Both the position numbers and the translations under genes were made by a program. Shown one piece after another: positions 26,054 through 33,268 of a stretch of 64,000 nucleotides of DNA. Origin of the DNA: Psychroflexus curvus. GTDB taxonomy: Bacteria > Bacteroidota > Bacteroidia > Flavobacteriales > Flavobacteriaceae. The stretch lies in NCBI RefSeq assembly GCF_020164585.1, contig NZ_JAIQZF010000006.1:248001-312000 (forward strand). Direction: 5' to 3'. Numbering within the stretch: the stretch's first letter is position 1; every line of letters begins with the position of its first letter. Under the pieces are notes generated by a model. It was given only the letters and a program-made list of their open reading frames with translations, was not told the origin of the DNA and made no database searches.

Positions 26054-27220
26054 ATGAGAAAACTACAAATGGTTGATCTTAAGGGTCAATACGATAAAAT
26101 AAAGGATGAAGTCGATGAGTCCATTTTTGAGGTTTTAAATACAACGTCCTATATCAACGGGCCTGCCGTAAAGCAGTTTCAGGAGAATTTGGAAGAGTAT
26201 ATGGGTGTTAAGCACGTGATTCCATGTGCCAACGGAACCGATGCTTTACAAATTGCAATGATGGGACTGGGCTTAAAGCCAGGGGATGAAGTCATCACCG
26301 TCGATTTTACTTTTGCAGCGACTGTAGAAGTGATTGCGCTGTTAAATTTGACGCCCGTTCTCATTGATGTAGATAAAGATACTTTCAACATAGATTTAAA
26401 TAAACTGGAAAAAGCGATTACACCCAAAACCAAAGCTATTGTGCCTGTGCATTTGTTTGGACACGTTGCTCAGATGGAAGAAATCACGGAAATAGCTAAA
26501 AAGCATAATCTCTATGTGATTGAAGATAATGCCCAAGCCATTGGAGCTAACTATACTTTTAAAGATGGGTCTCAGCAAAAGGCCGGTACGATTGGGGATG
26601 TAGGAGCGACATCCTTTTTTCCTTCCAAAAATCTGGGAGCCTACGGAGATGGTGGTGCTATTTTCACAAACGATGATGAGTTAGCTCATACGATTAGAGG
26701 CATTGTCAATCACGGGATGTATGAGCGTTACCACCATGATGTGGTGGGTGTCAATTCAAGACTGGACAGTGTACAGGCGGCGGTTTTGGACATCAAACTC
26801 AAGCATTTGGATCATTACAGTTCAAGACGTCAAAATGCAGCCAGACATTACACAGAGGCTTTGAGCAAATCTGAACACATTGAAACGCCGCAAACTGAAA
26901 CTCACAAAAAATGCGATAATTCAAATGGCATTTGCCATACCTGCGATTGTCATGTTTTTCATCAGTACACCATCAAAATCAAAAATGGAAAGCGCAACGC
27001 CTTAGCAGAGCATTTTAAGAAAAACAACATTCCACACGGTATTTATTATCCAATTCCGTTGCATTCTCAAAAGGCTTACAAAGATGAGCGTTATGATGAA
27101 AAGGAGTTTGCCGTTACCAATCAGCTGGTAGAAGAAGTGATTTCTTTACCCATGCACACCGAACTGGATCAAGAACAAATCGATTATATCACTTCAGAAA
27201 TTATTAAGGTAGTAGGGTAG
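26054..27220 (+). CDS. DegT/DnrJ/EryC1/StrS family aminotransferase with cysteine-rich insert
   Basis: PLP-dependent aminotransferase of 388 residues acting on nucleotide-linked keto sugars in this family. Motifs are NGTDALQIAM, VIEDNAQAIGA and the PLP lysine in FFPSKNLGAYGDGG. An insert near the C-terminal third carries Cys287-x6-Cys294-x2-Cys297-x-Cys299 followed by HVFHQYTI, a spacing able to bind a metal. Position next to waaA suggests surface polysaccharide synthesis; the substrate is unknown. A terminator follows at 27262. The fold assignment is firm and the sugar role is inferred. Confidence 0.9.
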   Translation: MRKLQMVDLKGQYDKIKDEVDESIFEVLNTTSYINGPAVKQFQENLEEYMGVKHVIPCANGTDALQIAMMGLGLKPGDEVITVDFTFAATVEVIALLNLTPVLIDVDKDTFNIDLNKLEKAITPKTKAIVPVHLFGHVAQMEEITEIAKKHNLYVIEDNAQAIGANYTFKDGSQQKAGTIGDVGATSFFPSKNLGAYGDGGAIFTNDDELAHTIRGIVNHGMYERYHHDVVGVNSRLDSVQAAVLDIKLKHLDHYSSRRQNAARHYTEALSKSEHIETPQTETHKKCDNSNGICHTCDCHVFHQYTIKIKNGKRNALAEHFKKNNIPHGIYYPIPLHSQKAYKDERYDEKEFAVTNQLVEEVISLPMHTELDQEQIDYITSEIIKVVG

Positions 27221-27261
27221 TTAACTATGGATTATCTGGTAAATAAAGTATTTTTTTATCA

Positions 27262-27288
27262 CCCTGAACTTGTTTCAGGGTTTTTTTT
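27262..27288 (+). terminator. Terminator of the DegT-family gene
   Basis: CCCTGAA (27262-27268) pairs with TTCAGGG (27274-27280) over a 5-base loop, followed by eight T residues. Confidence 0.8.
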
Positions 27289-27297
27289 GACCCCTCA

Positions 27298-27365
27298 GGC
27301 TAGTGCGAGACTTCTGTTAGCCGACAAAGGCTTGCTCGCGACAGCGATAGGTACGAGCAAGATGC
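27298..27365. repeat. GC-rich hairpin repeat, copy A, upstream of the toxin-antitoxin pair
   Basis: Bases 27298-27331 (GGCTAGTGCGAGAC...ACAAAGGC) match copy B (28255-28288) at 32 of 34 positions. The following bases hold a second stem, TTGCTCG (27332-27338) with CGAGCAA (27354-27360). The sequence is much richer in G and C than the genes around it and contains no supportable gene. Confidence 0.85.
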
Positions 27366-27395
27366 AGGAGCCTGCAAAGCAGAAACAAGCTAAAA

Positions 27396-27430
27396 AAAGT
27401 TACCAAATAAGGTAACTTTAGCTATCTTTG
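27396..27430 (+). promoter_or_regulatory. Toxin-antitoxin operator (9+9 perfect dyad) and -7 promoter element
   Basis: AAAGTTACC (27396-27404), six bases, GGTAACTTT (27411-27419) form a perfect inverted repeat. TATCTTTG (27423-27430), a perfect TAnnTTTG element, follows, and the toxin ATG is at 27437, so the mRNA may be leaderless. The dyad covers the -33 region, the usual place for antitoxin or antitoxin-toxin autorepression. Sequence elements are direct; repression is inferred from the family. Confidence 0.75.
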
Positions 27431-27436
27431 CATGGT

Positions 27437-27775
27437 ATGAGAATAATCAAAGAGTCCACTTTAACCAAAATTTGTAGGCAAAGTCGGTATCAGCTGGCTG
27501 AAGAGTCTCTTAAGTCCTGGATTTATGAGGTTAGATACTCCACATGGAGCAATGCTAACGAATTGAAAGCAAAATATGGTAGTGCCAGTATTATTAGTTC
27601 AAAGCGAGTGGTGTTCAATATTAAAGCTAATGATTATCGCTTGATCGTCGATATAGAATATAAATTAAAAATTGTTTTTGTAGTCTGGTTCGGAACTCAT
27701 AAGGAATATGATAAAATAGAAGTCAAAACTATAAAATATGAAAATAAAACTATTAAAAACAGAGCAAGACTATAA
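27437..27775 (+). CDS. higB: HigB-type mRNA interferase toxin
   Basis: Protein of 112 residues with the HigB/RelE-superfamily toxin pattern: a basic N-terminus, LKSWIYEVRYSTWSNANELKAKYGSAS, then VVFNIKANDYRLIVDIEYKLKIVFVVWFGTHKEYDKI split over the rest, which is the conserved NIKGNxYRL...FIGTHxEYD core of HigB. Such toxins cleave mRNA on the ribosome. The start at 27437 is chosen because an in-frame TTG at 27428 lies within the promoter. The gene overlaps the antitoxin gene by 38 bases in another frame, and toxin-first order is typical of HigBA. The C-terminal KNRARL tail is rich in basic residues. Confidence 0.9.
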   Translation: MRIIKESTLTKICRQSRYQLAEESLKSWIYEVRYSTWSNANELKAKYGSASIISSKRVVFNIKANDYRLIVDIEYKLKIVFVVWFGTHKEYDKIEVKTIKYENKTIKNRARL

Positions 27776-28184
27776 CGAAGCCTGCGAACGTATTTACACT
27801 TTGATAAATAGTGATAAAAATTCGATAGAATCCACCAGTTCAAAAGGTGAGGAGATTGAACTTTTATCTTTGCTTGTAGAAAAATACGAAAGAGAACATT
27901 TCCCCATAGAAGCGCCAAGCCCAATAGAGGCCATAAAATTTCGAATGGAGCAAATGAATTTGAAACAAATTGATTTAGCACCATTATTTGGTGGAAAAAC
28001 TAGAATATCTGAAGTTTTAAATGAAAAACGACCCTTAACCTTAAAAATGATAACCCTTCTAAATAGGTATTTAGGGGTGCCTCTAGAATCGTTGATTACA
28101 GGAAATAAAGATGTGAAACTGGATCCTGAAAAACAACAAAAACTTTTAAATATAGATTCAATTAAAAAATACGTCTCAGATTGA
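27738..28184 (+). CDS. higA: HigA-type antitoxin with helix-turn-helix
   Basis: Protein of 148 residues. The N-terminal part (about 1-55) is acidic and helical and probably wraps the toxin. The C-terminal part has an XRE helix-turn-helix (about 65-125; MEQMNLKQIDLAPLFGGK, RISEVLNEKRPLT). It should neutralise HigB and repress the operon through the dyad at 27396-27419. The gene starts inside the toxin gene, so its translation is probably coupled to the toxin's. No gene-like sequence exists between its stop and repeat copy B. Confidence 0.9.
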   Translation: MKIKLLKTEQDYNEACERIYTLINSDKNSIESTSSKGEEIELLSLLVEKYEREHFPIEAPSPIEAIKFRMEQMNLKQIDLAPLFGGKTRISEVLNEKRPLTLKMITLLNRYLGVPLESLITGNKDVKLDPEKQQKLLNIDSIKKYVSD

Positions 28185-28254
28185 AAAGTGACCTTGATTT
28201 AAAACGCAGGCGTGTGCCAGTCGGAGTACTGAAATGATAACTTAATTATAATAA

Positions 28255-28348
28255 GGCTAGTGCGAGACGTCTGTCAGCCGACAAAGGCAGTCTCGCGCTA
28301 GCAATATAGAAAACTGAGATAGGGCACGAGCGAGACGCTCGCGTGAGC
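28255..28348. repeat. GC-rich hairpin repeat, copy B, downstream of the toxin-antitoxin pair
   Basis: GCTAGTGCGAGAC (28256-28268) pairs with GTCTCGCGCTAGC (28290-28302) with one G:T pair, a 13-base stem enclosing a smaller GCC...GGC hairpin. A second hairpin, CGAGCG AGA CGCTCG, follows at about 28327-28341. The first 34 bases match copy A at 32 positions in the same orientation, 957 bases apart. Confidence 0.85.
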
Positions 28349-28384
28349 TTTCGGATAATTAATAATTTAGAAAAATTGATAAAC

Positions 28385-28414
28385 AAAAAAGCCTCGAAGA
28401 TCGAGGCTTTTTTT
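28385..28414 (-). terminator. Terminator of clpS
   Basis: GCCTCGA (28391-28397) pairs with TCGAGGC (28401-28407) over a 3-base loop, with A and T runs outside. On the minus strand it begins directly after the clpS stop codon. Confidence 0.85.
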
Positions 28415-28688
28415 ATATGATTTCAGCGCTTATACCAGCTCTTAAAATTTCGGTACATCGGGGCTTCAGATCGTCAAAATCCCCAGATTTGACGGCGCAT
28501 TTCCCTTTATAATGAATAAGTAAAGTACATTGTTCTGCTTGTAAAGCATCGTGATCACAAGTCTTGATCAGGGTTTCGATGACGTGGTCAAAGGTGTTGA
28601 CTTCATCATTATACACAATGATTTCGTGTGAATCTGTCAGCTTTTCCTCAACATCAACTTCTTCTAAAACTTCTTCCTTAACACTCAT
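28413..28688 (-). CDS. clpS: ATP-dependent Clp protease adaptor ClpS
   Basis: Protein of 91 residues. The family core is present: a flexible acidic N-terminus (about 1-22), then the NDEVNTFDHVIETL motif with the N-degron pocket residues, and a later CTLLIHYKGKCAVKSG segment. ClpS delivers proteins bearing N-end-rule residues to ClpAP-type proteases. It is separated from prmA by 45 bases on the same strand. Confidence 0.92.
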   Translation of the reverse strand: MSVKEEVLEEVDVEEKLTDSHEIIVYNDEVNTFDHVIETLIKTCDHDALQAEQCTLLIHYKGKCAVKSGDFDDLKPRCTEILRAGISAEII

Positions 28689-28733
28689 AATCCATTTTTA
28701 GTGCAAATATAAAGAGAAAACTAAAATCAATTT

Positions 28734-29558
28734 TTAATTTTTTGTGAATTTGGCGGCTACCCAATTTTCTTTTACCTGATTCTTAACGAATGTCAATTCA
28801 TTTTTAAAGGCTTCCTTCTGAATCAATTCCAGGTCTTCCTTATAAAATCCACTGAAATAAATTATACCTCCAGAAACTAAGTGACTGGTATAAGTGGACA
28901 TGTCTTCCAGTAAAATATTTCTATTGATGTTGGCTAAGATCAAATCGTAGTCATTTTCAATTTTCTCAGCGCCCCCCAGAATAACCCGCCCTTCACAAGA
29001 GTTGCGTTCCAGGTTTTCTTCAGTATTTTCGACACACCAGGTATCAATGTCAATATAATCTACAGATTTAGCGCCTCGAATATCAGCTAGAATCCCTAAA
29101 ACACCAGTGCCGCAACCCATGTCCAGCACCCTTTTGTCTTCACAGTCTTCGTCGAGAAGCAGTTCAGAAATTTGATAAGTCGTGGCATGATGACCAGTAC
29201 CAAAAGACATTTTTGGTTCGATGATGATATCGATTTCAGCCTTGGTTTTGGGATGAAAAGGTGCTCGTATTGTGCATCTGTTATCGATGTGAATAGGGTG
29301 GAAGTTTTTTTCCCACTCTTCGTTCCAGTTGACCTGCTCTATGGTCGATTTGTTATAAGATATTTCAAACTCATCAGATTTCAAAACATGCACTTCTTCC
29401 AAAAGAGAATATTTATCCTCAGTTTGTTCGATATAGGCCAGAAGTCCGTTGTCGAAATCCTCGAAGCTTTCAAAAGGCAATTCACCCAATTCAGCCAGTA
29501 GAATATCTCTACCAGACTGAAGTGGGTGAATTGTAAATTTATACTCTATGTAAATCAT
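28734..29558 (-). CDS. prmA: Ribosomal protein L11 methyltransferase
   Basis: Protein of 274 residues. The N-terminal substrate-recognition domain (about 1-110) is followed by a class I SAM-dependent methyltransferase domain with SFGTGHHATT, the motif I DMGCGTGVLGI, and motif IV LILANINRNIL. It methylates ribosomal protein L11 on lysines and the N-terminus. The gene starts one base after the tpiA stop, so tpiA and prmA are cotranscribed. Confidence 0.94.
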   Translation of the reverse strand: MIYIEYKFTIHPLQSGRDILLAELGELPFESFEDFDNGLLAYIEQTEDKYSLLEEVHVLKSDEFEISYNKSTIEQVNWNEEWEKNFHPIHIDNRCTIRAPFHPKTKAEIDIIIEPKMSFGTGHHATTYQISELLLDEDCEDKRVLDMGCGTGVLGILADIRGAKSVDYIDIDTWCVENTEENLERNSCEGRVILGGAEKIENDYDLILANINRNILLEDMSTYTSHLVSGGIIYFSGFYKEDLELIQKEAFKNELTFVKNQVKENWVAAKFTKN

Positions 29559-29559
29559 T

Positions 29560-30312
29560 TTAAAACGACATCACGATTTCAGCAAAGCTATTTGCATCCA
29601 AAGAAGCACCACCGATAAGTCCACCATCAACATCTTTTTTGGCAAAAATTTCTTTAGCATTGTTAGGTTTTACACTCCCACCGTAAAGAATTGAGGTTTG
29701 GTCGGCAATATTTTGATTGTATTTTTTAGCTAGTACATTACGAATATGTTCGTGAATTTCCTGAGCTTGTTCTGGAGAGGCCGTTTCTCCGGTTCCGATA
29801 GCCCAAACAGGTTCGTAGGCGATAACCACATTTTCCATCTCCGAAGCACTGAGGTGAAAAAGTCCCTTTTCCAACTGGTCCTTAACCACATCAAAATGCT
29901 TGTCAGCTTTTCTCTGATCCAGCATTTCACCGATACAAAACATAATTTTAAGGTCATGTTTTAATGCAGCCGTTGCTTTTTTAGCGAGTAATTCATCAGA
30001 TTCGTTATAAATTGCTCTCCTTTCACTGTGACCAATGATCACGTATTCCACACCTACACTTTTAAGCATGTCTGGAGAAATTTCACCCGTGTAGGCACCT
30101 TCTTCATTCTCATTGATATTTTGAGAGGAGATTTTGATTGAAGAATCATTTAAATTTTGATGAACAGCATACAGGTTTGTGAATGTTGGTGCAATAACCA
30201 CCTCAACCTCTGCCTTGGAAAAATCCTTGAGCTTCAATTCGTTTAAAAGATGGAGCGATTCATCCAGATTGCAATTCATTTTCCAGTTTCCAGCTACAAT
30301 TTGAGTTCTCAT
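29560..30312 (-). CDS. tpiA: Triose-phosphate isomerase
   Basis: Protein of 250 residues with all hallmark motifs: GNWKMN at the N-terminus (catalytic lysine), IGHSERR (catalytic histidine), AYEPVWAIGTG (catalytic glutamate and mobile loop) and YGGSVKPNN near the C-terminus. It interconverts dihydroxyacetone phosphate and glyceraldehyde 3-phosphate in glycolysis. The length is standard. Lies in a minus-strand run ending at clpS. Confidence 0.97.
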   Translation of the reverse strand: MRTQIVAGNWKMNCNLDESLHLLNELKLKDFSKAEVEVVIAPTFTNLYAVHQNLNDSSIKISSQNINENEEGAYTGEISPDMLKSVGVEYVIIGHSERRAIYNESDELLAKKATAALKHDLKIMFCIGEMLDQRKADKHFDVVKDQLEKGLFHLSASEMENVVIAYEPVWAIGTGETASPEQAQEIHEHIRNVLAKKYNQNIADQTSILYGGSVKPNNAKEIFAKKDVDGGLIGGASLDANSFAEIVMSF

Positions 30313-30330
30313 ATGTATTATTTTACTTGT

Positions 30331-31398
30331 TTATATTCTTGGATCTAATAATTTATAAATAATATCCACTAAGATATTAATAATGATAAAAATGATGGCA
30401 ATCGTTAACACGGCTCCCATGATAATTGGCAAATCTAAGGTATTTAAGGCATCTACTATTTCTTTTCCAATTCCATTCCACCCAAAAATGTATTCTACAA
30501 AAACTGCCCCTGCAAGCATAGATGCAAACCATCCTGATATGGCGGTGACTACGGGATTTAAGGCATTTTTTAAACTATGATTCATAATGACTGAATAGGA
30601 ATTTAGTCCTTTAGCTCTTGCGGTTCTTATGTAATCTTGTTGGAATACTTCCAAGAGAGAACTTCTCATCAATTGAACCACTACTGCCAATGGTCTAATT
30701 CCAAGTACAAATGCTGGTAAAATCAGATTTTTAAAGTGAAATATTTTTTTTTCTCCAAAATCGTCAAGTTCATATAAATTACCTGTCATATTGAGTCCCG
30801 TGTATTCTTTGAGGACGTATCCAAATAGCCAGGCCGCTAAAATGGCAGAAAAGAAAGAAGGCAGGCTCATGCCAAACGTGCTAAAGACTTGTATGCTCTT
30901 ATCTATCCAGGTATCTTTTTGAAGTGCAGAAATTATTCCCAAAATAATTCCGATAATGAGTGCTATCACAATGGAAGAAATTGCAAGAATAGCGGTGTTT
31001 GGAAGGGTTTGTTTGATGATGTTAAGCACTTTTTGATCCTGCCGTTGAAAAGAAGTCCTTAGATACGGTGTCTTCAAGAAAATAGCACCATCAAAAAAAG
31101 AGATCAGCTGAGTTCCCGTATATTTATCTTCTTCAAAAAAGGTGAAATCTACTTTGTCTGAACTATGCCAGGAAATCGGTGATAAATCATTGATATAATA
31201 GAGATACTGCTGACCAATACTTTTATCAAAACCATACTTTTCTTTTTGGAGTTTGAGTTGTTCTTGTGTTTCATTTTGACCAAGCATCATTTGAGCTGGA
31301 TCACCTGGCAGGACACTAAACAGAAAAAAAATCACGGTAACTACACCAAGAACGGTGAAGAGGGCATAGATAGTTTTCTGTAAGATTTTTTTTAGCAA
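30331..31398 (-). CDS. Oligopeptide/dipeptide-type ABC transporter permease (DppB/OppB-like)
   Basis: Membrane protein of 355 residues with about six hydrophobic helices. The first helix ends in FLFSVLPGDPAQMMLGQ, typical of DppB/OppB proteins. The ATPase-contact EAA-type loop is IRTARAKGLNSYSVIMNH. A periplasmic loop of about 90 residues follows the first helix. No second permease, binding protein or ATPase gene lies beside it: it is between tpiA and a DoxX-like gene. Its partners must be encoded elsewhere, as is common in Bacteroidota. The substrate is presumed to be peptides. Confidence 0.88.
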   Translation of the reverse strand: MLKKILQKTIYALFTVLGVVTVIFFLFSVLPGDPAQMMLGQNETQEQLKLQKEKYGFDKSIGQQYLYYINDLSPISWHSSDKVDFTFFEEDKYTGTQLISFFDGAIFLKTPYLRTSFQRQDQKVLNIIKQTLPNTAILAISSIVIALIIGIILGIISALQKDTWIDKSIQVFSTFGMSLPSFFSAILAAWLFGYVLKEYTGLNMTGNLYELDDFGEKKIFHFKNLILPAFVLGIRPLAVVVQLMRSSLLEVFQQDYIRTARAKGLNSYSVIMNHSLKNALNPVVTAISGWFASMLAGAVFVEYIFGWNGIGKEIVDALNTLDLPIIMGAVLTIAIIFIIINILVDIIYKLLDPRI

Positions 31399-31404
31399 TT
31401 GATA

Positions 31405-32499
31405 TTAGTTTTGAAACTCATCTGCATCACTCCAATGGAGTTTATTGGTTATTGTTCCTTTCTTGAGTACAACCAAGCCTGGATTAGCCCTGACAATTGT
31501 TTTAATTGTTGTTTCATCAGCAAAATAGAAATTAAAATCCAGATCGAAATCAGATTTTATCCTCGAAATATCCTTTTGTCCTGAAGCGGTTAGTCCAATG
31601 ATTTTGAAATTTTGCTTTGATGCTTTTTGAAGTGCTGACACAATTTCAGGCCAGCCTTCGCGTTCAGTTTTAGAAAGATTATAAGTAACAACAATAAGCA
31701 GTTTGTCTTCCTGCATCAGTTCTTCAGTATAATCTTCGCCGTCTTTCATCAAAGCAAAATCGTGAATAGGAGGCTTGTATCCTTCTTCGATTAACCTTGT
31801 TTCAACTCCAATAAATTCGCCAGCCACTTCCGGATAACTACCAGTGGTGATATGCGTTTCCTGACTGCCATTGACGTCAAATGTCCATTCATATTCATAC
31901 ACTGCTTTTTTGGCATTTTCTGGATAGCTGATAGCTTCTGGGATATTTGTACCAATTTTGTAGGCTCTAAAATCAATAGCAGGGAGATGCATCAAGACAT
32001 GATAAGCAAAATATAAACAAGTAATTGTAGCCGCAAATACTACCCATTTTAAGGATGCTTTAGCAAAAATGGGGTTAAGATATTTTTCATTGAAAAATAA
32101 TATCAAAATCAAAATCAGCAATATGACATCTTTTCCAAAAGATTGCCAGGGCGTTAGTGGAATGGCATCACCAAAGCAACCGCAATCGGTAACTTTATTG
32201 AAATAAGCTGAATAAAAGGTAAGGAAAGTAAAAAACAGAATCATAAGCAGAAGACTCCATCTGGTAAACTTTGGCGCATAACCTATGAGAAGGGTTAAGC
32301 CTAAAAGCAATTCATAAATCACAATAAATATGGCCAATACCAAAGCGTAGGGAACCAAAAATTCGAGATTGAGAACACCTACGCCGAAATATTCTTCAAG
32401 TTTGTATGAAAAACCAACGGGATCATTCAATTTGACAAACCCGCTAAACATGAATAAAACTCCGACAAATAGTCTTGAAAAGCCTACGATATATTTCAT
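31405..32499 (-). CDS. BT_3928-type protein: DoxX/MauE-like membrane domain plus thioredoxin-like domain
   Basis: Protein of 364 residues. The first about 165 residues contain four or more membrane helices of the DoxX/MauE type with a conserved DCGCFGD motif. The rest is a soluble, probably periplasmic, thioredoxin-like fold (LLIVVTYNLSKTEREGW, LVVLKKGTI) without an evident CxxC pair. This matches the Bacteroidota BT_3928 family. A role in quinone-linked or thiol redox chemistry is inferred from the domains. The gene lies 6 bases upstream of the permease gene. Confidence 0.85.
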   Translation of the reverse strand: MKYIVGFSRLFVGVLFMFSGFVKLNDPVGFSYKLEEYFGVGVLNLEFLVPYALVLAIFIVIYELLLGLTLLIGYAPKFTRWSLLLMILFFTFLTFYSAYFNKVTDCGCFGDAIPLTPWQSFGKDVILLILILILFFNEKYLNPIFAKASLKWVVFAATITCLYFAYHVLMHLPAIDFRAYKIGTNIPEAISYPENAKKAVYEYEWTFDVNGSQETHITTGSYPEVAGEFIGVETRLIEEGYKPPIHDFALMKDGEDYTEELMQEDKLLIVVTYNLSKTEREGWPEIVSALQKASKQNFKIIGLTASGQKDISRIKSDFDLDFNFYFADETTIKTIVRANPGLVVLKKGTITNKLHWSDADEFQN

Positions 32500-32522
32500 A
32501 CGATTATTTTAAAATGCTGGTT

Positions 32523-33065
32523 TCATTTTCCTTTGAAGTTTAAATGAATAAGAGCAAAAACTGAATAATTAATGATATCCAGATAGCCTGCTTCGATACC
32601 TTCGCTTACCAAAGTTTGACCTGCATTATCTTCAATTTGCTTAATACGCAGGAGCTTTTGCAGAATAAGATCGGTGAGTGAACTCACTCTCATTTTTCTC
32701 CATACTTCTCCATAATCGTGGTTTTTGTCGATCATCAGAGTTTTAGCCTTGTCAACTTGAAGGTTGTATTGAATTAAAGCTTCTTCAGCAGTAAGGTCGG
32801 CTTTTTCAGATATACCTAATTCGATTTGGATTAAAGCCATAATCGAATAATTGATGATTCCAATAAATTCAGAATCTTCGTTTTCTTCTACTTTTTGAGT
32901 TTTATTTTCCTGCAGGCTTCGGATTCTACTGGCTTTTATAAAGATTTGATCGGTTAAGGAAGTGAGTCTTAAAATTCTCCAGGCAGTACCGTAGTCTTTA
33001 GTTTTCTTAACAAAAAGATCTCTGCTGTCCTTAATAATAAGGTCAAATTGTTCGTTTGTCTTCAT
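32523..33065 (-). CDS. DUF1599 domain-containing protein
   Basis: Protein of 180 residues with two similar halves (about 5-85 and 100-178). Each contains a KKTKDYGTAWRILRLTSLTDQI / KNHDYGEVWRKMRVSSLTDLI pattern and an EFIGIINYSIMALIQ / GYLDIINYSVFALIH pattern. This is the DUF1599 family, named also as a nucleotide-modification-associated domain. The biochemical role is unproven. It is the first gene of the minus-strand run down to clpS. Confidence 0.85.
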   Translation of the reverse strand: MKTNEQFDLIIKDSRDLFVKKTKDYGTAWRILRLTSLTDQIFIKASRIRSLQENKTQKVEENEDSEFIGIINYSIMALIQIELGISEKADLTAEEALIQYNLQVDKAKTLMIDKNHDYGEVWRKMRVSSLTDLILQKLLRIKQIEDNAGQTLVSEGIEAGYLDIINYSVFALIHLNFKGK

Positions 33066-33232
33066 AGCTTAACAAAAAGGTAAATTTCGACTAATTATAA
33101 TAGAATACAAAAACAAAACGTAGAATAGTAGTAATTTAGCGTGGCATAGGAATTGAACCAATAAAAACACAATCGTGATTTCAATTGGAAATCAAGATCT
33201 TTCAAACTATTAAACGTAAAAAGAGCAGCTGA

Positions 33233-33248
33233 GTCAGTAATTACTGAC
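33233..33248. promoter_or_regulatory. 16-base perfect palindrome just upstream of lon
   Basis: GTCAGTAATTACTGAC is perfectly self-complementary and ends 20 bases before the lon ATG, in a 203-base gap between divergent genes. No close TAnnTTTG element was seen nearby. A repressor or stress-regulator site is the simplest reading, but no family is identified. Confidence 0.5.
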
Positions 33249-33268
33249 ATTTTGACAAAAAAATAATT

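Noticed and set aside
27227-27415. Small plus-strand frame between the DegT gene and higB
   Set aside because: It runs through a terminator and the hairpin repeat, has no conserved motif and ends at the operator.
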